Shown: positions 26,230 to 36,306, counted from the stretch's first letter. The stretch is 64,000 nucleotides of DNA from Vreelandella halophila (GCF_009856365.1 NZ_WMEX01000005.1:186001-250000), one strand, 5' to 3'. Notes: a model not told the origin generated them from the letters alone. Program-made: numbers and translations.

Positions 26230-26681
26230 AGCAGACACTGGACCGAATGGCGCGCAGCCTGATTCCGCTGGTGGATGCCCGGCTGCCCTGGGGGCTCAAG
26301 CAGGGGCTGGTGGAAGTGCCCCTGAATCACCTTTTTGCCGAAGCCCTGGTAGAGGGTGATTTCGAGGAGCTGGAAGGGCGTGTGCTGCGGCTCGAACTGG
26401 AAGACGCCACCACCGGGGTGACCCTGGGGTTCTGGGGTGGACGCCTGCGAATGGCGGACGCAGCGCCCGAGGCGACCATACGGGGCACCACGGAAGCCTT
26501 CCGGCGGCTGGCGGAGCGTCGGGAGGACCCGGACCGCCTGTTTTTCCAGCGTCAGCTGGTGATCGAGGGGGATACGGAGTTGGGGCTGGCGGTGAAGAAC
26601 CTGCTGGATGCGCTGGAATGGCGCATTCCCCTTCTCAGCGGCCCTGCCGCGCTCAGCGCGCCTCCGGATGACGCCGGTTGA
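26226..26681 (+). CDS. ubiT: UbiT, SCP2-domain ubiquinone biosynthesis accessory factor
   Basis: SCP2-type lipid-binding protein of 151 residues that presumably binds polyprenylated ubiquinone intermediates for the anaerobic pathway. The beta/alpha SCP2 pattern runs from about residue 40 to 130, with [20 protein letters not shown] in the conserved last helix region. Start overlaps the ubiV stop (ATGA). Its 3' end overlaps the convergent J-domain gene by 29 bases. Confidence 0.92.
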   Translation: MKQTLDRMARSLIPLVDARLPWGLKQGLVEVPLNHLFAEALVEGDFEELEGRVLRLELEDATTGVTLGFWGGRLRMADAAPEATIRGTTEAFRRLAERREDPDRLFFQRQLVIEGDTELGLAVKNLLDALEWRIPLLSGPAALSAPPDDAG

Positions 26682-27405
26682 TCAGATCCCAGGCCTTGTG
26701 GATCTCCTCCAACCGGGCCCGGGCCAGCTCCGGGTCCATGTCCGTGTGCTGGACGCGGTCCGGATGATAGAGGCTGCGCTGTTTGCGATAAGCCTGGCGC
26801 AGGGTCTCCAGTGAATCCGAGGGTTTGCCACCAACCACCTGGCAGGCGCGGGCGAGACCGGTCAGGGGCGTTTCGCTGGTGCCTTCGCCCGGGGAAGTGA
26901 TCCAGACCTTGCCCCGGTAGCTCTGAAGGATGCGGTTGCTGGCGGTGGCCGGCAGGCCGGTGGCGATGATGGCGGTGTGGCAGCGGGCAATGCGGGCGGC
27001 CGAATCCGGGCCGTCCTGGTAGCACAGGTGCGCCAGCGCCATGCTCAGGCGCAGCGCTGAATCCGGCCAGCGGCGTGTGAGCAGCCGGAACCACAGGGGC
27101 ACAACCGGCTGGGCATCCTGCTTGCCGTTAGTGAAGCGCCGGATCAGCCGGCGGCGCTGACGGGGCCCTGCATTGAAATTGCGCATCAGGGACTCGCCGT
27201 AGCGGATGTCCAGCTCGGTCACCCGGCCGTCCGCCTTGGCCACATAGCCCATCAGCCGGAACAGTGTGCCGCGTGCCCATCGGGGCAGACCGGTGCGTTC
27301 CAGGAGCCGGGCGCCGTGATGGCCGCAGGACGCCAGCTCACGGAGCAGGTCGGAAAGGTTCTCCGGCAGTGCGTCCGTACTGTTGTGGCTGTGTTTCGCG
27401 CTCAT
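26653..27405 (-). CDS. DjlA-like co-chaperone: TerB domain plus C-terminal J domain, no membrane anchor
   Basis: Probable DnaK co-chaperone of 250 residues. A TerB-like helical domain (about 45-120, [21 protein letters not shown]) precedes a C-terminal J domain (about 185-247) with the essential HPD in [10 protein letters not shown]. coli DjlA has an N-terminal TM that is absent here, so this form should be soluble. The start overlaps the murU stop (ATGA), tying it to the amgK-murU operon. Confidence 0.88.
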   Translation of the reverse strand: MSAKHSHNSTDALPENLSDLLRELASCGHHGARLLERTGLPRWARGTLFRLMGYVAKADGRVTELDIRYGESLMRNFNAGPRQRRRLIRRFTNGKQDAQPVVPLWFRLLTRRWPDSALRLSMALAHLCYQDGPDSAARIARCHTAIIATGLPATASNRILQSYRGKVWITSPGEGTSETPLTGLARACQVVGGKPSDSLETLRQAYRKQRSLYHPDRVQHTDMDPELARARLEEIHKAWDLINRRHPEAR

Positions 27406-28088
27406 GGGGCAGCACCACTCCCTGCCAGTGTGCGCGCCGTTTCGAGGCGCTCTGGGGTGCCAACATCCACCCAGTGACCGTCATGGCGGAGGCCGCTCAC
27501 CCGCCCCTGCTGGCAGGCGGTGCGCAGAATGGGGCCAAGCCGGTCCTCTTCATCCGGTGCACTGTCGATCAGGCGTCGGTTCAGCCGGCTGATTCCGGCA
27601 AAGGTGAGCGATTCACCCTGGTCCCTGGTTATCCGGCCATTGGCCAGTGCGAAATCCCCGCCACTGTGGTGGGCCGGGTTCGGCACCAGGACCAGGTGGG
27701 CATCCAGATCTTCCCCCAGTGGCGTGGTGGCAAGCGCGGCCATGTCGAAATCCGTCCAGACATCCCCGTTGATGACCAGGAATTCATTGCCTGTTTCCGT
27801 GAGCATCGGCAGCGCCCGGCGTAATCCGCCCAGAGTCTCCAGCGGCTCCCCCTCCCGGGAGTATTCAATGCGGGCCCCCAGATGGGCGCCATCGCCGAGC
27901 TCGGCTTCAATCCGCTCGCCCAGCCAGGCGGTGTTGATGACGATATCGGGAACACCGGCCCGCACCAGGGCCTCGATGTGCCACTGGATCATCGGCCGGC
28001 CGACCACCGGCAACAGCGGCTTGGGGGTCTCCAGGGTCAGTGGCCGCAGGCGTTCGCCGCGCCCGGCTGCCAGGATCATGGCCTTCAT
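27402..28088 (-). CDS. murU: N-acetylmuramate 1-phosphate uridylyltransferase
   Basis: Transfers UMP from UTP to N-acetylmuramate 1-phosphate in the peptidoglycan recycling bypass that avoids de novo (fosfomycin-sensitive) synthesis. The 228 residues carry the nucleotidyltransferase signature [20 protein letters not shown] near residue 7 and NGDVWTDFD near 107. ATG 28088 is chosen because the signature begins six residues in; the ATG overlaps the amgK stop. Pairing with amgK makes the specificity secure. Confidence 0.93.
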   Translation of the reverse strand: MKAMILAAGRGERLRPLTLETPKPLLPVVGRPMIQWHIEALVRAGVPDIVINTAWLGERIEAELGDGAHLGARIEYSREGEPLETLGGLRRALPMLTETGNEFLVINGDVWTDFDMAALATTPLGEDLDAHLVLVPNPAHHSGGDFALANGRITRDQGESLTFAGISRLNRRLIDSAPDEEDRLGPILRTACQQGRVSGLRHDGHWVDVGTPERLETARTLAGSGAAP

Positions 28089-29092
28089 GTGGCCCCCGCC
28101 ATGGGTTCCACGGCCGGTGCCACGCGTTCCGCGAGCCAGTCCCCGAAGTGTTCGAGTGCCGGCTGACGCCGTGCGGCCGAGATGATGTAAGCCAGGGTGC
28201 GCGGGATGTCCGCCAGGTAGCGCGGCTTGCCATCGCGCTGGTCGAGCCGCGCGAAGATGCCGCTGGCCTTGAGGTGGCGCTGGATGCCCATGAGCTCGAA
28301 CCACTGGCGGAAGGTGGCCTCGTCCGCCTGATGCAGGCCGGCCTCCCGCGCCTCCAGGCGGTAGGCCTCCAGCCACTGGTAGACCTTTTCGAGCGGCCAG
28401 GCGACGTAGCAGTCCCGCAGCAGTGAGGCAGCGTCATAGGTGATGGGGCCGGTGACCGCGTCCTGGAAGTCGATGATGCCGGGGCTGTTATTGTCCGTCA
28501 CCAGCAGGTTCCGGGAGTGGTAGTCACGGTGGACCGTAACCCGGGGCTGGGCGAGGGCGGACTCGGTCAGGGTGGCGAAGGTGGTCGCCAGCATGGCTTG
28601 TTCCTGGCTGGAGAGCTTTAGGCCGAGCTTCTGTTCCAGAAGCCAGTCCGGGAAAAGCTGCATCTCCTGCTGCAGGCGCTCGCGGTCATAGGATGGCAGG
28701 GGATGGTCCGGCGGCGAGGACAGGCCCTGAAGGCGGACCAGCGCACTGAGGGCTTCGCCGTAAAGCCGGTCCGCGCTTGCCTCGCTGGTGAGTTCATCCA
28801 GGTAGAGCCGGTCGCCCAGATCCTCCAGCAGCAGGAACCCCTGCGCCTGATCCTCGGCCAGCAGTGCCGGCACATGCAGGCCGTGTTCGTGCCAGTGGTG
28901 TGTCAGCGCCACAAAGGCCCCGCAGGATTCCTTCTCAGGCGGGGCATCCATCACGATCCGGGAGCCCTCCGGGGTCTGCACACGGAAATAGCGCCGGAAA
29001 CTGGCATCGCCGGCCACCGGCTCCGGTGTCCGCGGCGCCGTTCCGAGGCACTGGTCCAGCCAGACCAGCATGGCGTCGTAGCGTTGATCCAT
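28085..29092 (-). CDS. amgK: N-acetylmuramate/N-acetylglucosamine kinase
   Basis: Anomeric sugar kinase feeding MurU in cell-wall recycling. The 335 residues have an aminoglycoside-phosphotransferase fold, with the catalytic loop [13 protein letters not shown] (about 187-199) and metal-binding [11 protein letters not shown] (about 207-217). It is divergent from lptD, the same order as in pseudomonads. Confidence 0.93.
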   Translation of the reverse strand: MDQRYDAMLVWLDQCLGTAPRTPEPVAGDASFRRYFRVQTPEGSRIVMDAPPEKESCGAFVALTHHWHEHGLHVPALLAEDQAQGFLLLEDLGDRLYLDELTSEASADRLYGEALSALVRLQGLSSPPDHPLPSYDRERLQQEMQLFPDWLLEQKLGLKLSSQEQAMLATTFATLTESALAQPRVTVHRDYHSRNLLVTDNNSPGIIDFQDAVTGPITYDAASLLRDCYVAWPLEKVYQWLEAYRLEAREAGLHQADEATFRQWFELMGIQRHLKASGIFARLDQRDGKPRYLADIPRTLAYIISAARRQPALEHFGDWLAERVAPAVEPMAGAT

Positions 29093-29159
29093 GGTTGCTC
29101 CCGTTAATGGGCGCCGCGCCAGGCAGCACCTTTCAGATGTGTTGTATTCTGCATTAACC

Positions 29160-29211
29160 CTCTGCCAGCTGGCCAGAGAGCGTTAACATGCTGCAGTGGC
29201 CCATGTAGACT
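29160..29211 (+). promoter_or_regulatory. Candidate sigma-70 promoter of lptD with overlapping palindrome
   Basis: TTAACA (29183-29188) and TAGACT (29206-29211) are separated by 17 bases, a plausible -35/-10 pair 48 bases before lptD. Immediately upstream, CTCTG-N9-CAGAG (29160-29178) with a central CAGCTG forms a near-perfect palindrome that could be an operator. Confidence 0.45.
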
Positions 29212-29258
29212 GTGCCCCTGTTTCAGCCGCATGCCGGTGGACGCTCCGGAGAGGGTGA

Positions 29259-31658
29259 GTGGCAATACAGAAGTGGACAAACAACCGCGCCGGGCGACTC
29301 CGGATGCTGGCTGCCAGCATCACGCTGGCCTGTGTGTCCGCGCAGGCCCAGGAACCCCGCTCGGCCGCCGCCATCGATTGGGTGGAGTGGGAGCAGCTGC
29401 CCCCGGAACTGCAGGAAAAGGTGCCGGCCTACTGTGGCGGCGCCTATCGCCCTCCGGCACTTGAATCCAGCAGTGCCGATGACGCCCCTGTGGGAGAAGG
29501 TGACGGCAGGCCTGTCCATATCACCAGTCGAGAGGCCCGCTACCGTATGGACGAGACCCTGGACCTGAGCGGTGACGTGCGGGTACGCCAGGGCGAGCTC
29601 CGGGCACGCAGTGACCGTGCCCAGTACAACCAGAGCAGCGGCATGCTCAACCTCAGTGGCGGCGTGGTCAGCCGCGCCAACGGGGTGCTGCTGACCGGCA
29701 ATGAAGCCGAGGCCAGCGATGAGGGCGGCAGCCTGACCCTCAATACTGCCCGCTTCCTGCTCCATGATGCCCATATGCGCGGCAGTGCCGGTCGTATCAA
29801 GCGCACCGGGGAAGAGGCCATGCGCATTGATCAGGCCGTCATGACCACCTGCCAGCCCGGCCGCAATGACTGGTCGCTGGCGGCGAGCGGGGTTGACCTG
29901 GATCAGGCGAGTGGCTTCGGCACCGCCCGCAATGTCCGGCTGCGGGTGAAGGATGTGCCGGTGATGTACGTGCCCTGGATCCGGTTCCCGATCGATGATC
30001 GCCGCCATACCGGTTTCCTGTACCCAACGTTCGGCAGTTCCAATGCCGGCAGCGGCCTGTTCCTTGCCACGCCTTTCTACATGAATCTGGCGCCCCACTA
30101 CGATGCGACCTATACCCCGCAGTATATCCATGGTCGGGGGTACTTCTCGGAGCTTGAGACCCGCTATCTGAGTCGCTTCGGGCAGACGGATGTACAGCTG
30201 GGCTTTATCGACAGTGACTCTGAATTCGAGTCGGAGAATCCTGGTATGGACGGCAAGCGCTGGGGCCTGGATGTCACCAGTGATGCCGACTTCGGTGGCG
30301 GCTGGCGGGGGGATCTGGATTACGCGGCGGTCTCAGACGACGACTATTCCAGTGACCTCAACCGGACCCTGGACATCCAGCAGAACACCCATCTGCGCCG
30401 GGATGGGCGGATCCGCTACAGTCAGCCCGGAGTGAACTTCTCGGCGGCATTGCGAGGGTTCCAGACCATTGATCCCGCCATTCCCGAAGGCCGCCGACCC
30501 TACAACCAGCTGCCGCGTGTGCAGCTTGATCTCAGTACCAGCAGTGGCAACTGGTACGCTGCCCAGGATACCGAGTACAACCATTTCTGGCGCGAGAACC
30601 GGAATCTCCAGGGCATGGATGCGGCCGTTGGCCATCGGCTGCGTACGCGCCCGGAGGTGGGCTGGCAACTGCGGGGCCTGCCGGGCTTTGTGAGCACCTC
30701 CGTGATGCTTGACCACACCCAGTACGAGCTGGACGACATTGAACGGGATGAGCGCTTCAGTCGCAGCGTACCCTTTGCGGACGTGGATGCCGGGCTCTAC
30801 TTCGACCGCTTCTTTGATGTGGGCGACAGCTTCTACAACCAGACGCTGGAGCCGCGGCTGTATTACGTGTACTCACCGGAGCGCGAGCAGGACGGTATCC
30901 CTGTCTTTGATACCCGGCTCAACTCCTTCAACTTCAACCAGCTCTTCGCCCGTGACCGTTTTGTGGGAGGGGACCGTGTGGGGGATAACAACCGCCTCAC
31001 GACGGCGCTGACCTCGCGCGTGTATGATATGGACGCCGGAATCGAGCGGGCCCGCGTGAGCCTTGGCCAGATCCACCGTTTTGACGATGAAGAGGTGGCG
31101 CTCAATGGAGCTGGCACCACGGAGGAAAGGCGTTCCCCGTACGCCGGTGAGCTCGTGCTGCGGCCGCTGGAGACCATGGACCTTCGGGTCACGGGACAGT
31201 GGGACGCGGATGAACGTGAGACCGTTCGTGGGCGGAGCCAGTTCCGCTTCCATACCAGCGACTACCGCTATCTGTTCAACGCCGGCCACACCTATGATGC
31301 GGACACCGACCTGGAGCAGTCGGATGTGAGCACGGTGCTGGCGCTGGGCGAACAGACGAGCCTGATTGGCCGCTGGCTCTACGATATGGAGAATAGGGAG
31401 ACAGCGGGCACACTGCTGGGACTTGAGTACAGCAGCTGCTGCTGGAACCTGCAGCTCGTGGCCCAGCGTTACCGTACCCGGGATGAGGGACTGGATACCC
31501 GGTTCCTGTTCCAGATCCAGCTGCTCGGGCTGGGTGGCAGTGGCGATGCCCAGGATACCGCCCGTGATGCCATTCCCGGCTTTGATCAGCGCACTGCCAT
31601 CAGAGAGCGCCCAACGCCCGAACAGCTGCGGCGCCCGGCGCAGGAACGATGGCCCTGA
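29259..31658 (+). CDS. lptD: LPS-assembly protein LptD
   Basis: Outer-membrane barrel that inserts lipopolysaccharide into the outer leaflet together with LptE. The 799 residues have a signal peptide (to about residue 31, SAQAQ), an OstA jellyroll domain (about 85-210) and a 26-stranded barrel beyond. Cysteines characteristic of the LptD disulfide relay occur as PAYCGG (about 59), TTCQPG and the pair SSCCWN (about 727-728). Start is GTG 29259; no better ATG is present. It heads the conserved lptD-surA-pdxA-rsmA-apaH group. Confidence 0.95.
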   Translation: MAIQKWTNNRAGRLRMLAASITLACVSAQAQEPRSAAAIDWVEWEQLPPELQEKVPAYCGGAYRPPALESSSADDAPVGEGDGRPVHITSREARYRMDETLDLSGDVRVRQGELRARSDRAQYNQSSGMLNLSGGVVSRANGVLLTGNEAEASDEGGSLTLNTARFLLHDAHMRGSAGRIKRTGEEAMRIDQAVMTTCQPGRNDWSLAASGVDLDQASGFGTARNVRLRVKDVPVMYVPWIRFPIDDRRHTGFLYPTFGSSNAGSGLFLATPFYMNLAPHYDATYTPQYIHGRGYFSELETRYLSRFGQTDVQLGFIDSDSEFESENPGMDGKRWGLDVTSDADFGGGWRGDLDYAAVSDDDYSSDLNRTLDIQQNTHLRRDGRIRYSQPGVNFSAALRGFQTIDPAIPEGRRPYNQLPRVQLDLSTSSGNWYAAQDTEYNHFWRENRNLQGMDAAVGHRLRTRPEVGWQLRGLPGFVSTSVMLDHTQYELDDIERDERFSRSVPFADVDAGLYFDRFFDVGDSFYNQTLEPRLYYVYSPEREQDGIPVFDTRLNSFNFNQLFARDRFVGGDRVGDNNRLTTALTSRVYDMDAGIERARVSLGQIHRFDDEEVALNGAGTTEERRSPYAGELVLRPLETMDLRVTGQWDADERETVRGRSQFRFHTSDYRYLFNAGHTYDADTDLEQSDVSTVLALGEQTSLIGRWLYDMENRETAGTLLGLEYSSCCWNLQLVAQRYRTRDEGLDTRFLFQIQLLGLGGSGDAQDTARDAIPGFDQRTAIRERPTPEQLRRPAQERWP

Positions 31659-31680
31659 ACCCATTCAGACTGAGGTAAGC

Positions 31681-33006
31681 ATGATTCCGAAACGACAGCG
31701 CCCTTCAAGCCTGCTGGCCCTGGTATTCCTGGCCTGCCTGCCCATGCTGGCGGCCGGAGCCGAACGCCAGCCGCTGGATCGCGTTGTGGCCGTGGTGGAC
31801 GAGGGCGTGGTTCTGCAGTCCGAGCTCCAGGCACGGATCCAGCAGATCCGCTCACGGCTGAGCGCCCAGGGCACACGGCTGCCACCGGAATCCGTGCTGC
31901 GCCAGCGGGTTCTGGACCAGCTCATTCTGGAGGAGATCCAGATCCAGCGGGCTCGCCAGATGGGCATTCGCATTGGTGACTCCGAGCTCAACAGCGCCAT
32001 GCGCAATGTGGCCCGGAACAACGGCTTCAGCAGTCTCAACGCCTTCGAGCAGGCGCTGTCCAGCGAGGGGCTGAGTTTCCAGCAGGCGCGCGAGCAGATC
32101 CGCCGGGAGATGCTGGTCAGCCGCGTTCAGCAACAGCGCGTGGGCCGGCGCGTGCGTGTTACCGAAAGGGAGGTGGACAACTTCCTGAGTTCCGCGGAAG
32201 CGCGTAAACGTTCCGGGATTGAACACCTGCTCGGTCACATCCTGATTGAGGTGAACAACTTCAATAACGACGAAGCGGTCCAGGCGGCCCGGAGCAAGGC
32301 GGAGTCGATCCAGGAGCAGCTTGAGGACGGTGCCGACTTCCGCGAGCTGGCGGTTGCCGAATCCGACGGTCGTAACGCGCTGGAGGGCGGTGAGCTGGGG
32401 TGGCGTTCCGGTCAGGAGCTGCCGTCGCTGGTGGCCGGCGAGATCCCGCGCCTGGATGTGGGCGAGCCTTCGCCGGTGCTGCAGAGCAGCAGTGGCTTCC
32501 ACGTGGTCACACCATTGGACCGCCGGGGGCAGGATACCAATGAAGTGGAACAGCGCCGGGTGAGCCATATTCTGGTCAATACCCAGGAGCGCTCTGACGC
32601 CGAGGCGGAGTCACTGATCCGCGAGATCGAGTCGCAACTGGAGAATGGAGCTGATTTCGCTGCGCTCGCCAAGGAGTATTCGGATGACCCCGGTACCGTC
32701 TCTGAGGGTGGTGAACTGGGTTGGGTCGGGCCCGGCGAAATGGTGCCGGCGTTCGAGGACACCATGATGGAGACCGGTGTTGGTGAGACCAGTAACCCGT
32801 TCCGCTCACGGTTCGGATGGCATATCCTCAAGGTTGAGGATAAGCGCGTGGCGGAGCAGAGCGATGAAATCCGGCGCAATGAAGCCCGCCAGGCGCTGCA
32901 GCAACGCCAGTACGAGCTGGAACTCCAGAACTGGCTGAGCCAGATCCGCGAGGAAGCCTACGTGGACGTCAAGACTGTGGTCAGTGGCATGGAGGGCACG
33001 CTTTGA
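31681..33006 (+). CDS. surA: Periplasmic chaperone/peptidyl-prolyl isomerase SurA
   Basis: Chaperones outer-membrane proteins through the periplasm. The 441 residues have a signal peptide (1 to about 27), a SurA N-terminal domain (about 30-150) and two PpiC rotamase domains (about 185-285 and 295-395; GGELGWRSGQELP and GGELGWVGPGEMVPAF mark each). ATG 31681 with GAGG upstream opens the signal peptide; an in-frame extension into lptD is not credible. Stop overlaps the pdxA start. Confidence 0.95.
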   Translation: MIPKRQRPSSLLALVFLACLPMLAAGAERQPLDRVVAVVDEGVVLQSELQARIQQIRSRLSAQGTRLPPESVLRQRVLDQLILEEIQIQRARQMGIRIGDSELNSAMRNVARNNGFSSLNAFEQALSSEGLSFQQAREQIRREMLVSRVQQQRVGRRVRVTEREVDNFLSSAEARKRSGIEHLLGHILIEVNNFNNDEAVQAARSKAESIQEQLEDGADFRELAVAESDGRNALEGGELGWRSGQELPSLVAGEIPRLDVGEPSPVLQSSSGFHVVTPLDRRGQDTNEVEQRRVSHILVNTQERSDAEAESLIREIESQLENGADFAALAKEYSDDPGTVSEGGELGWVGPGEMVPAFEDTMMETGVGETSNPFRSRFGWHILKVEDKRVAEQSDEIRRNEARQALQQRQYELELQNWLSQIREEAYVDVKTVVSGMEGTL

Positions 33007-34010
33007 CCCGTCCGGCACGGCTGGCGGTAACAGCCGGTGAGCCTGCCGGCATCGGGCCGGATCTGTGTCTTACTCTGGCTGACCGTGAGCGGGAAACGGA
33101 ACTGGTGGTGATCGCGGACGCTGACCTGATGCGTGAGCGGGCCTGGGTGCTTGAACTGGACGTGCGGATTGAGCCCTGGGAACCGGACCAGCCCATTCCG
33201 ACCGGAGCCGGTGTGCTTCCGGTCTGGTCGGTGGCCTCTGTCGCGACGACCCGGGCCGGGAAGCTCGACCCGGAGAACGCGGGCTATGTGTTGCGGACCC
33301 TGGAAGCGGCTGTTGAGGCCTGCCAGCTCAGCATCGTGGATGGCATGGTCACCGCGCCGGTGCACAAGGGGGTGATCAATGAGGCCGGCATCCGCTTCAG
33401 TGGTCACACCGAGTTCCTTCAGGAGAAAACCGGCGCCAGTGGTGTCGTGATGATGCTGGCCACCGAAGGGCTGCGCGTGGCGCTGGCCACTACCCACCTG
33501 CCATTGCGTGACGTGCCGGATGCTATTACCAGCAGCCGCCTCAGCCGGGTGCTCCACATCCTTAATGACGACCTGCGAAAGCACTTCGGCATTGCCCAGC
33601 CGCGCATACTGGTCGCGGGTCTCAACCCGCACGCCGGGGAAGGCGGGCATCTCGGCCGCGAAGAGATGGATGTGATCGAACCGCTTCTGGAACGGCTGAA
33701 CAGCGAGGGTATGAACCTGATTGGTCCGCTGCCGGCGGATACCCTGTTCACGCCCTACAACCTGGAAGAGGCGGATGCCGTCCTGGCCATGTACCACGAC
33801 CAGGGGCTGCCGGTGCTCAAGCACAAGGGGTTTGGCCGGGCGGTGAACATCAGCCTGGGCCTGCCGATCATCCGCACCTCCGTGGATCACGGTACGGCCC
33901 TGGACCTTGCGGCTACTGGCCAGGCCGACGCGGGCAGCCTGCATGAGGCCATCCAGACGGCGGCCCACATGGTACGCCAACGCGAGCGGACACGGCAGGA
34001 GCGCGCATGA
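33003..34010 (+). CDS. pdxA: 4-hydroxythreonine-4-phosphate dehydrogenase
   Basis: NAD-dependent step of the DXP-dependent pyridoxal phosphate pathway. The 335 residues open LAVTAGEPAGIGPDL and include the metal-site blocks SGHTEFL (about 139), GLNPHAGEGGHLGREE (about 207) and YHDQGLPVLKHKGFG (about 264). Start is TTG 33003, overlapping the surA stop, with GGAGGG upstream. Stop overlaps rsmA. Confidence 0.94.
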   Translation: MTRPARLAVTAGEPAGIGPDLCLTLADRERETELVVIADADLMRERAWVLELDVRIEPWEPDQPIPTGAGVLPVWSVASVATTRAGKLDPENAGYVLRTLEAAVEACQLSIVDGMVTAPVHKGVINEAGIRFSGHTEFLQEKTGASGVVMMLATEGLRVALATTHLPLRDVPDAITSSRLSRVLHILNDDLRKHFGIAQPRILVAGLNPHAGEGGHLGREEMDVIEPLLERLNSEGMNLIGPLPADTLFTPYNLEEADAVLAMYHDQGLPVLKHKGFGRAVNISLGLPIIRTSVDHGTALDLAATGQADAGSLHEAIQTAAHMVRQRERTRQERA

Positions 34011-34819
34011 GCCGGCCGTTGGGGCACCAGGCGCGCAAGCGCTTTGGCCAGAACTTTCTGCACGACGCGGGGGTGATCGACCGCATCGTGGGCGCCATCA
34101 ACCCGACGCCCGAGGATAACCTCGTCGAGATTGGTCCGGGCATGGGCGCACTCAGCGAGCCGCTGCTGGAGGCCTGCCCGTCCCTTCAGATGATCGAACT
34201 GGACCGGGACCTGATCCCCGGCCTGCGGGCCCAGTTCTTCCGCTATCCGGAGCTGGTCATCCACGAAGGCGACGCCCTGCGGTTTGACTACCGTGCCATC
34301 GCCGGCAAGGGGCCGATCCGGGCAGTGGGCAACCTCCCCTACAACATCGCCACGCCGCTGATCTTCCATCTGTTCGAATTCAGCGACGTGATCCGCGACA
34401 TGCACTTCATGCTCCAGAAGGAGGTCGTCGAGCGCATGGCCGCGGCGCCGGGGGAAAGCCAGTGGGGCAGGCTGGCGATCATGACCCAGTACCGCTGCCG
34501 GGTGCAGCCGTTGTTCACGGTCGGTTCGGGTGCCTTCAGCCCAGCGCCCAAAGTGGAGTCCGCCATTGTGCGGCTGGTGCCCCACGGGACTATCGACAAC
34601 CCGGCCCATGACCCGGAGCTGCTGGCGAAAGTCGTACGGACGGCCTTCAATGCCCGCCGCAAGACGCTGCGCAAGGCGCTGGCACCGTTGTTCGGGGATG
34701 GAGACTGGCCGCGGCTGGGCATCGACCCTACGCTCCGGCCCCAGAACCTGACGCTGGCGGATTACGTGATGCTGGCCAATGATCTGTACGCACAGGCATC
34801 CAACGGGAGTACGGAATGA
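34007..34819 (+). CDS. rsmA: 16S rRNA adenine dimethyltransferase (KsgA)
   Basis: Dimethylates A1518 and A1519 (E. coli numbering) late in 30S assembly. The 270 residues have KRFGQNFLHD at 11-20, SAM motif VEIGPGMGALSEPLL (about 39-53) and catalytic NLPYNIATPL (about 108-117). ATGA overlaps join it to pdxA and apaH. The apaG gene commonly found between rsmA and apaH is absent here. Confidence 0.95.
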   Translation: MSRPLGHQARKRFGQNFLHDAGVIDRIVGAINPTPEDNLVEIGPGMGALSEPLLEACPSLQMIELDRDLIPGLRAQFFRYPELVIHEGDALRFDYRAIAGKGPIRAVGNLPYNIATPLIFHLFEFSDVIRDMHFMLQKEVVERMAAAPGESQWGRLAIMTQYRCRVQPLFTVGSGAFSPAPKVESAIVRLVPHGTIDNPAHDPELLAKVVRTAFNARRKTLRKALAPLFGDGDWPRLGIDPTLRPQNLTLADYVMLANDLYAQASNGSTE

Positions 34820-35622
34820 GCGAGTACGCCATCGGCGACATTCACGGCTGCCATGACAGCCTGAGGGCCCTGATGGACCGCATCGGCTTCAGCCCGGACC
34901 GGGACCGGCTCTGGTTTGTGGGAGACATCATCAACCGGGGGCCGAAGTCCCTGGAATCCCTGCGGCTGGTGAGGGATCTTGGTGACAATGCCCTGGTGAC
35001 CCTGGGCAACCATGACATGCACTTCCTGGCGGTGGCGCTGGGCGGGCATGAGCCCCGGCCCAAGGATACGCTTCAGGCGATCCTGGAGGCTCCGGACCGC
35101 AATGAGCTGATCGATTGGATGCTGCAGCAGAACTTTGCCATCCCGGATGAGGCGCGCGGCCTGCTGATGGTGCACGCCGGTATTCCGCACCTGTGGACGG
35201 CGGAGCAGGCGGTGGGGTACAGCCGTGAACTGGAAGCAGTGCTCCAGAGTGACCAGGCGCCGCGCTACTTCCGTGAAATGTACGGCAACCGGCCCGAACG
35301 CTGGGATGCCGCCCTTGAAGGGATGGACCGCTGGCGGGTGATCACCAACTACTTCACACGCATGCGGTTTCTCGCTGAGGACGGCACCCTGGATCTGGCG
35401 ACGAAAGAGGGGGTTGGCGCGGCGCCCGATGGTTTTGCGCCCTGGTTCCAGTACCCGCGGCCGGATTCGGTGGAACTGATTTTCGGGCACTGGGCCGCCC
35501 TGGAGGGTCGAACCAATACGCAGGGTATCCATGGGCTGGATACAGGCTGCGTCTATAACGGCCAGCTCACCGCAATGAATCTGGATACAAAGGAGATGAC
35601 GCGTGTTGAACCCTGCGACTGA
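34816..35622 (+). CDS. apaH: Diadenosine tetraphosphatase (symmetrical)
   Basis: Hydrolyses Ap4A to two ADP and removes Np4 RNA caps. The 268 residues carry the metallophosphatase motifs DIHGCHDSL (about 8), GDIINRGPKSLE (about 36), GNHD (about 64) and a late GHWAALEG. Its 3' end overlaps the DUF423 start by 20 bases. Confidence 0.94.
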   Translation: MSEYAIGDIHGCHDSLRALMDRIGFSPDRDRLWFVGDIINRGPKSLESLRLVRDLGDNALVTLGNHDMHFLAVALGGHEPRPKDTLQAILEAPDRNELIDWMLQQNFAIPDEARGLLMVHAGIPHLWTAEQAVGYSRELEAVLQSDQAPRYFREMYGNRPERWDAALEGMDRWRVITNYFTRMRFLAEDGTLDLATKEGVGAAPDGFAPWFQYPRPDSVELIFGHWAALEGRTNTQGIHGLDTGCVYNGQLTAMNLDTKEMTRVEPCD

Positions 35623-36010
35623 AGCCGGCTTCCCGGCAGGGACCTGGCTGAGCGTGGCCGGGATCCTGGGCGGACTGGCCGTGGCGGCGGGCGCCTTCGG
35701 GGCGCATGCGCTGGAAGGCAGGCTGTCGGAGCATTACATGAACGTCTTCCAGACGGCGGTGCAGTACCAGATGTTCCACGCCCTGGCCCTGCTGGGCGTG
35801 GCGCTTATCGGTCTCGTCCGGCCGGATGCCTCCTGGCTGGTACCGGCGGCCTGGGCCTTTCTGGTGGGCATCCTGCTGTTCAGTGGCAGCCTGTACACAC
35901 TGGTGCTCAGTGGTGTGAAAGTGCTGGGGGCCATTACGCCGATCGGCGGTGTCGCGTTCCTGGTGGGATGGGTCTGTCTGGTGGTGACTGGATTGCGGCT
36001 GGGGGCTTGA
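35603..36010 (+). CDS. DUF423 family inner-membrane protein
   Basis: Small membrane protein of 135 residues with four predicted TMs. The conserved motifs GAFGAHALEG (about 32-41) and YQMFHALALLG (about 53-63) define the DUF423 (YgdD-like) family. Function unknown. Start is GTG 35603 (or TTG 35606), with AGGAG upstream inside apaH. Confidence 0.88.
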   Translation: MLNPATEAGFPAGTWLSVAGILGGLAVAAGAFGAHALEGRLSEHYMNVFQTAVQYQMFHALALLGVALIGLVRPDASWLVPAAWAFLVGILLFSGSLYTLVLSGVKVLGAITPIGGVAFLVGWVCLVVTGLRLGA

Positions 36011-36041
36011 AGCTGATGGGCTCAACCATCAGTTTAAGAGT

Positions 36042-36242
36042 ATGAACATTATCCTGAACGGCGAAAACACCGAAGTCGGCGAAACCGCCAGTATCCAGGC
36101 CCTGATCGAGCGCCTGGAGCTGACCGGCCGTCGTATTGCCGTGGAGGTCAACGAGGAGATCGTGCCCCGCAGTGAGCATGAGTCACACCAGCTTGCGCCC
36201 GGAGACCAGGTCGAGATCGTGCACGCCATAGGCGGCGGCTGA
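36042..36242 (+). CDS. thiS: Sulfur carrier protein ThiS
   Basis: Ubiquitin-like 66-residue sulfur carrier for the thiazole moiety of thiamine. It ends in the required Gly-Gly (HAIGGG), the site of thiocarboxylation. The N-terminal [12 protein letters not shown] is the family opening. thiG follows 64 bases later. Confidence 0.93.
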   Translation: MNIILNGENTEVGETASIQALIERLELTGRRIAVEVNEEIVPRSEHESHQLAPGDQVEIVHAIGGG

Positions 36243-36306
36243 CCCCGTAGGAGCGGCCATGGCCGCGATCCTGCCCCCTGATCCCATGATCCAGACGAGA
36301 GACACC

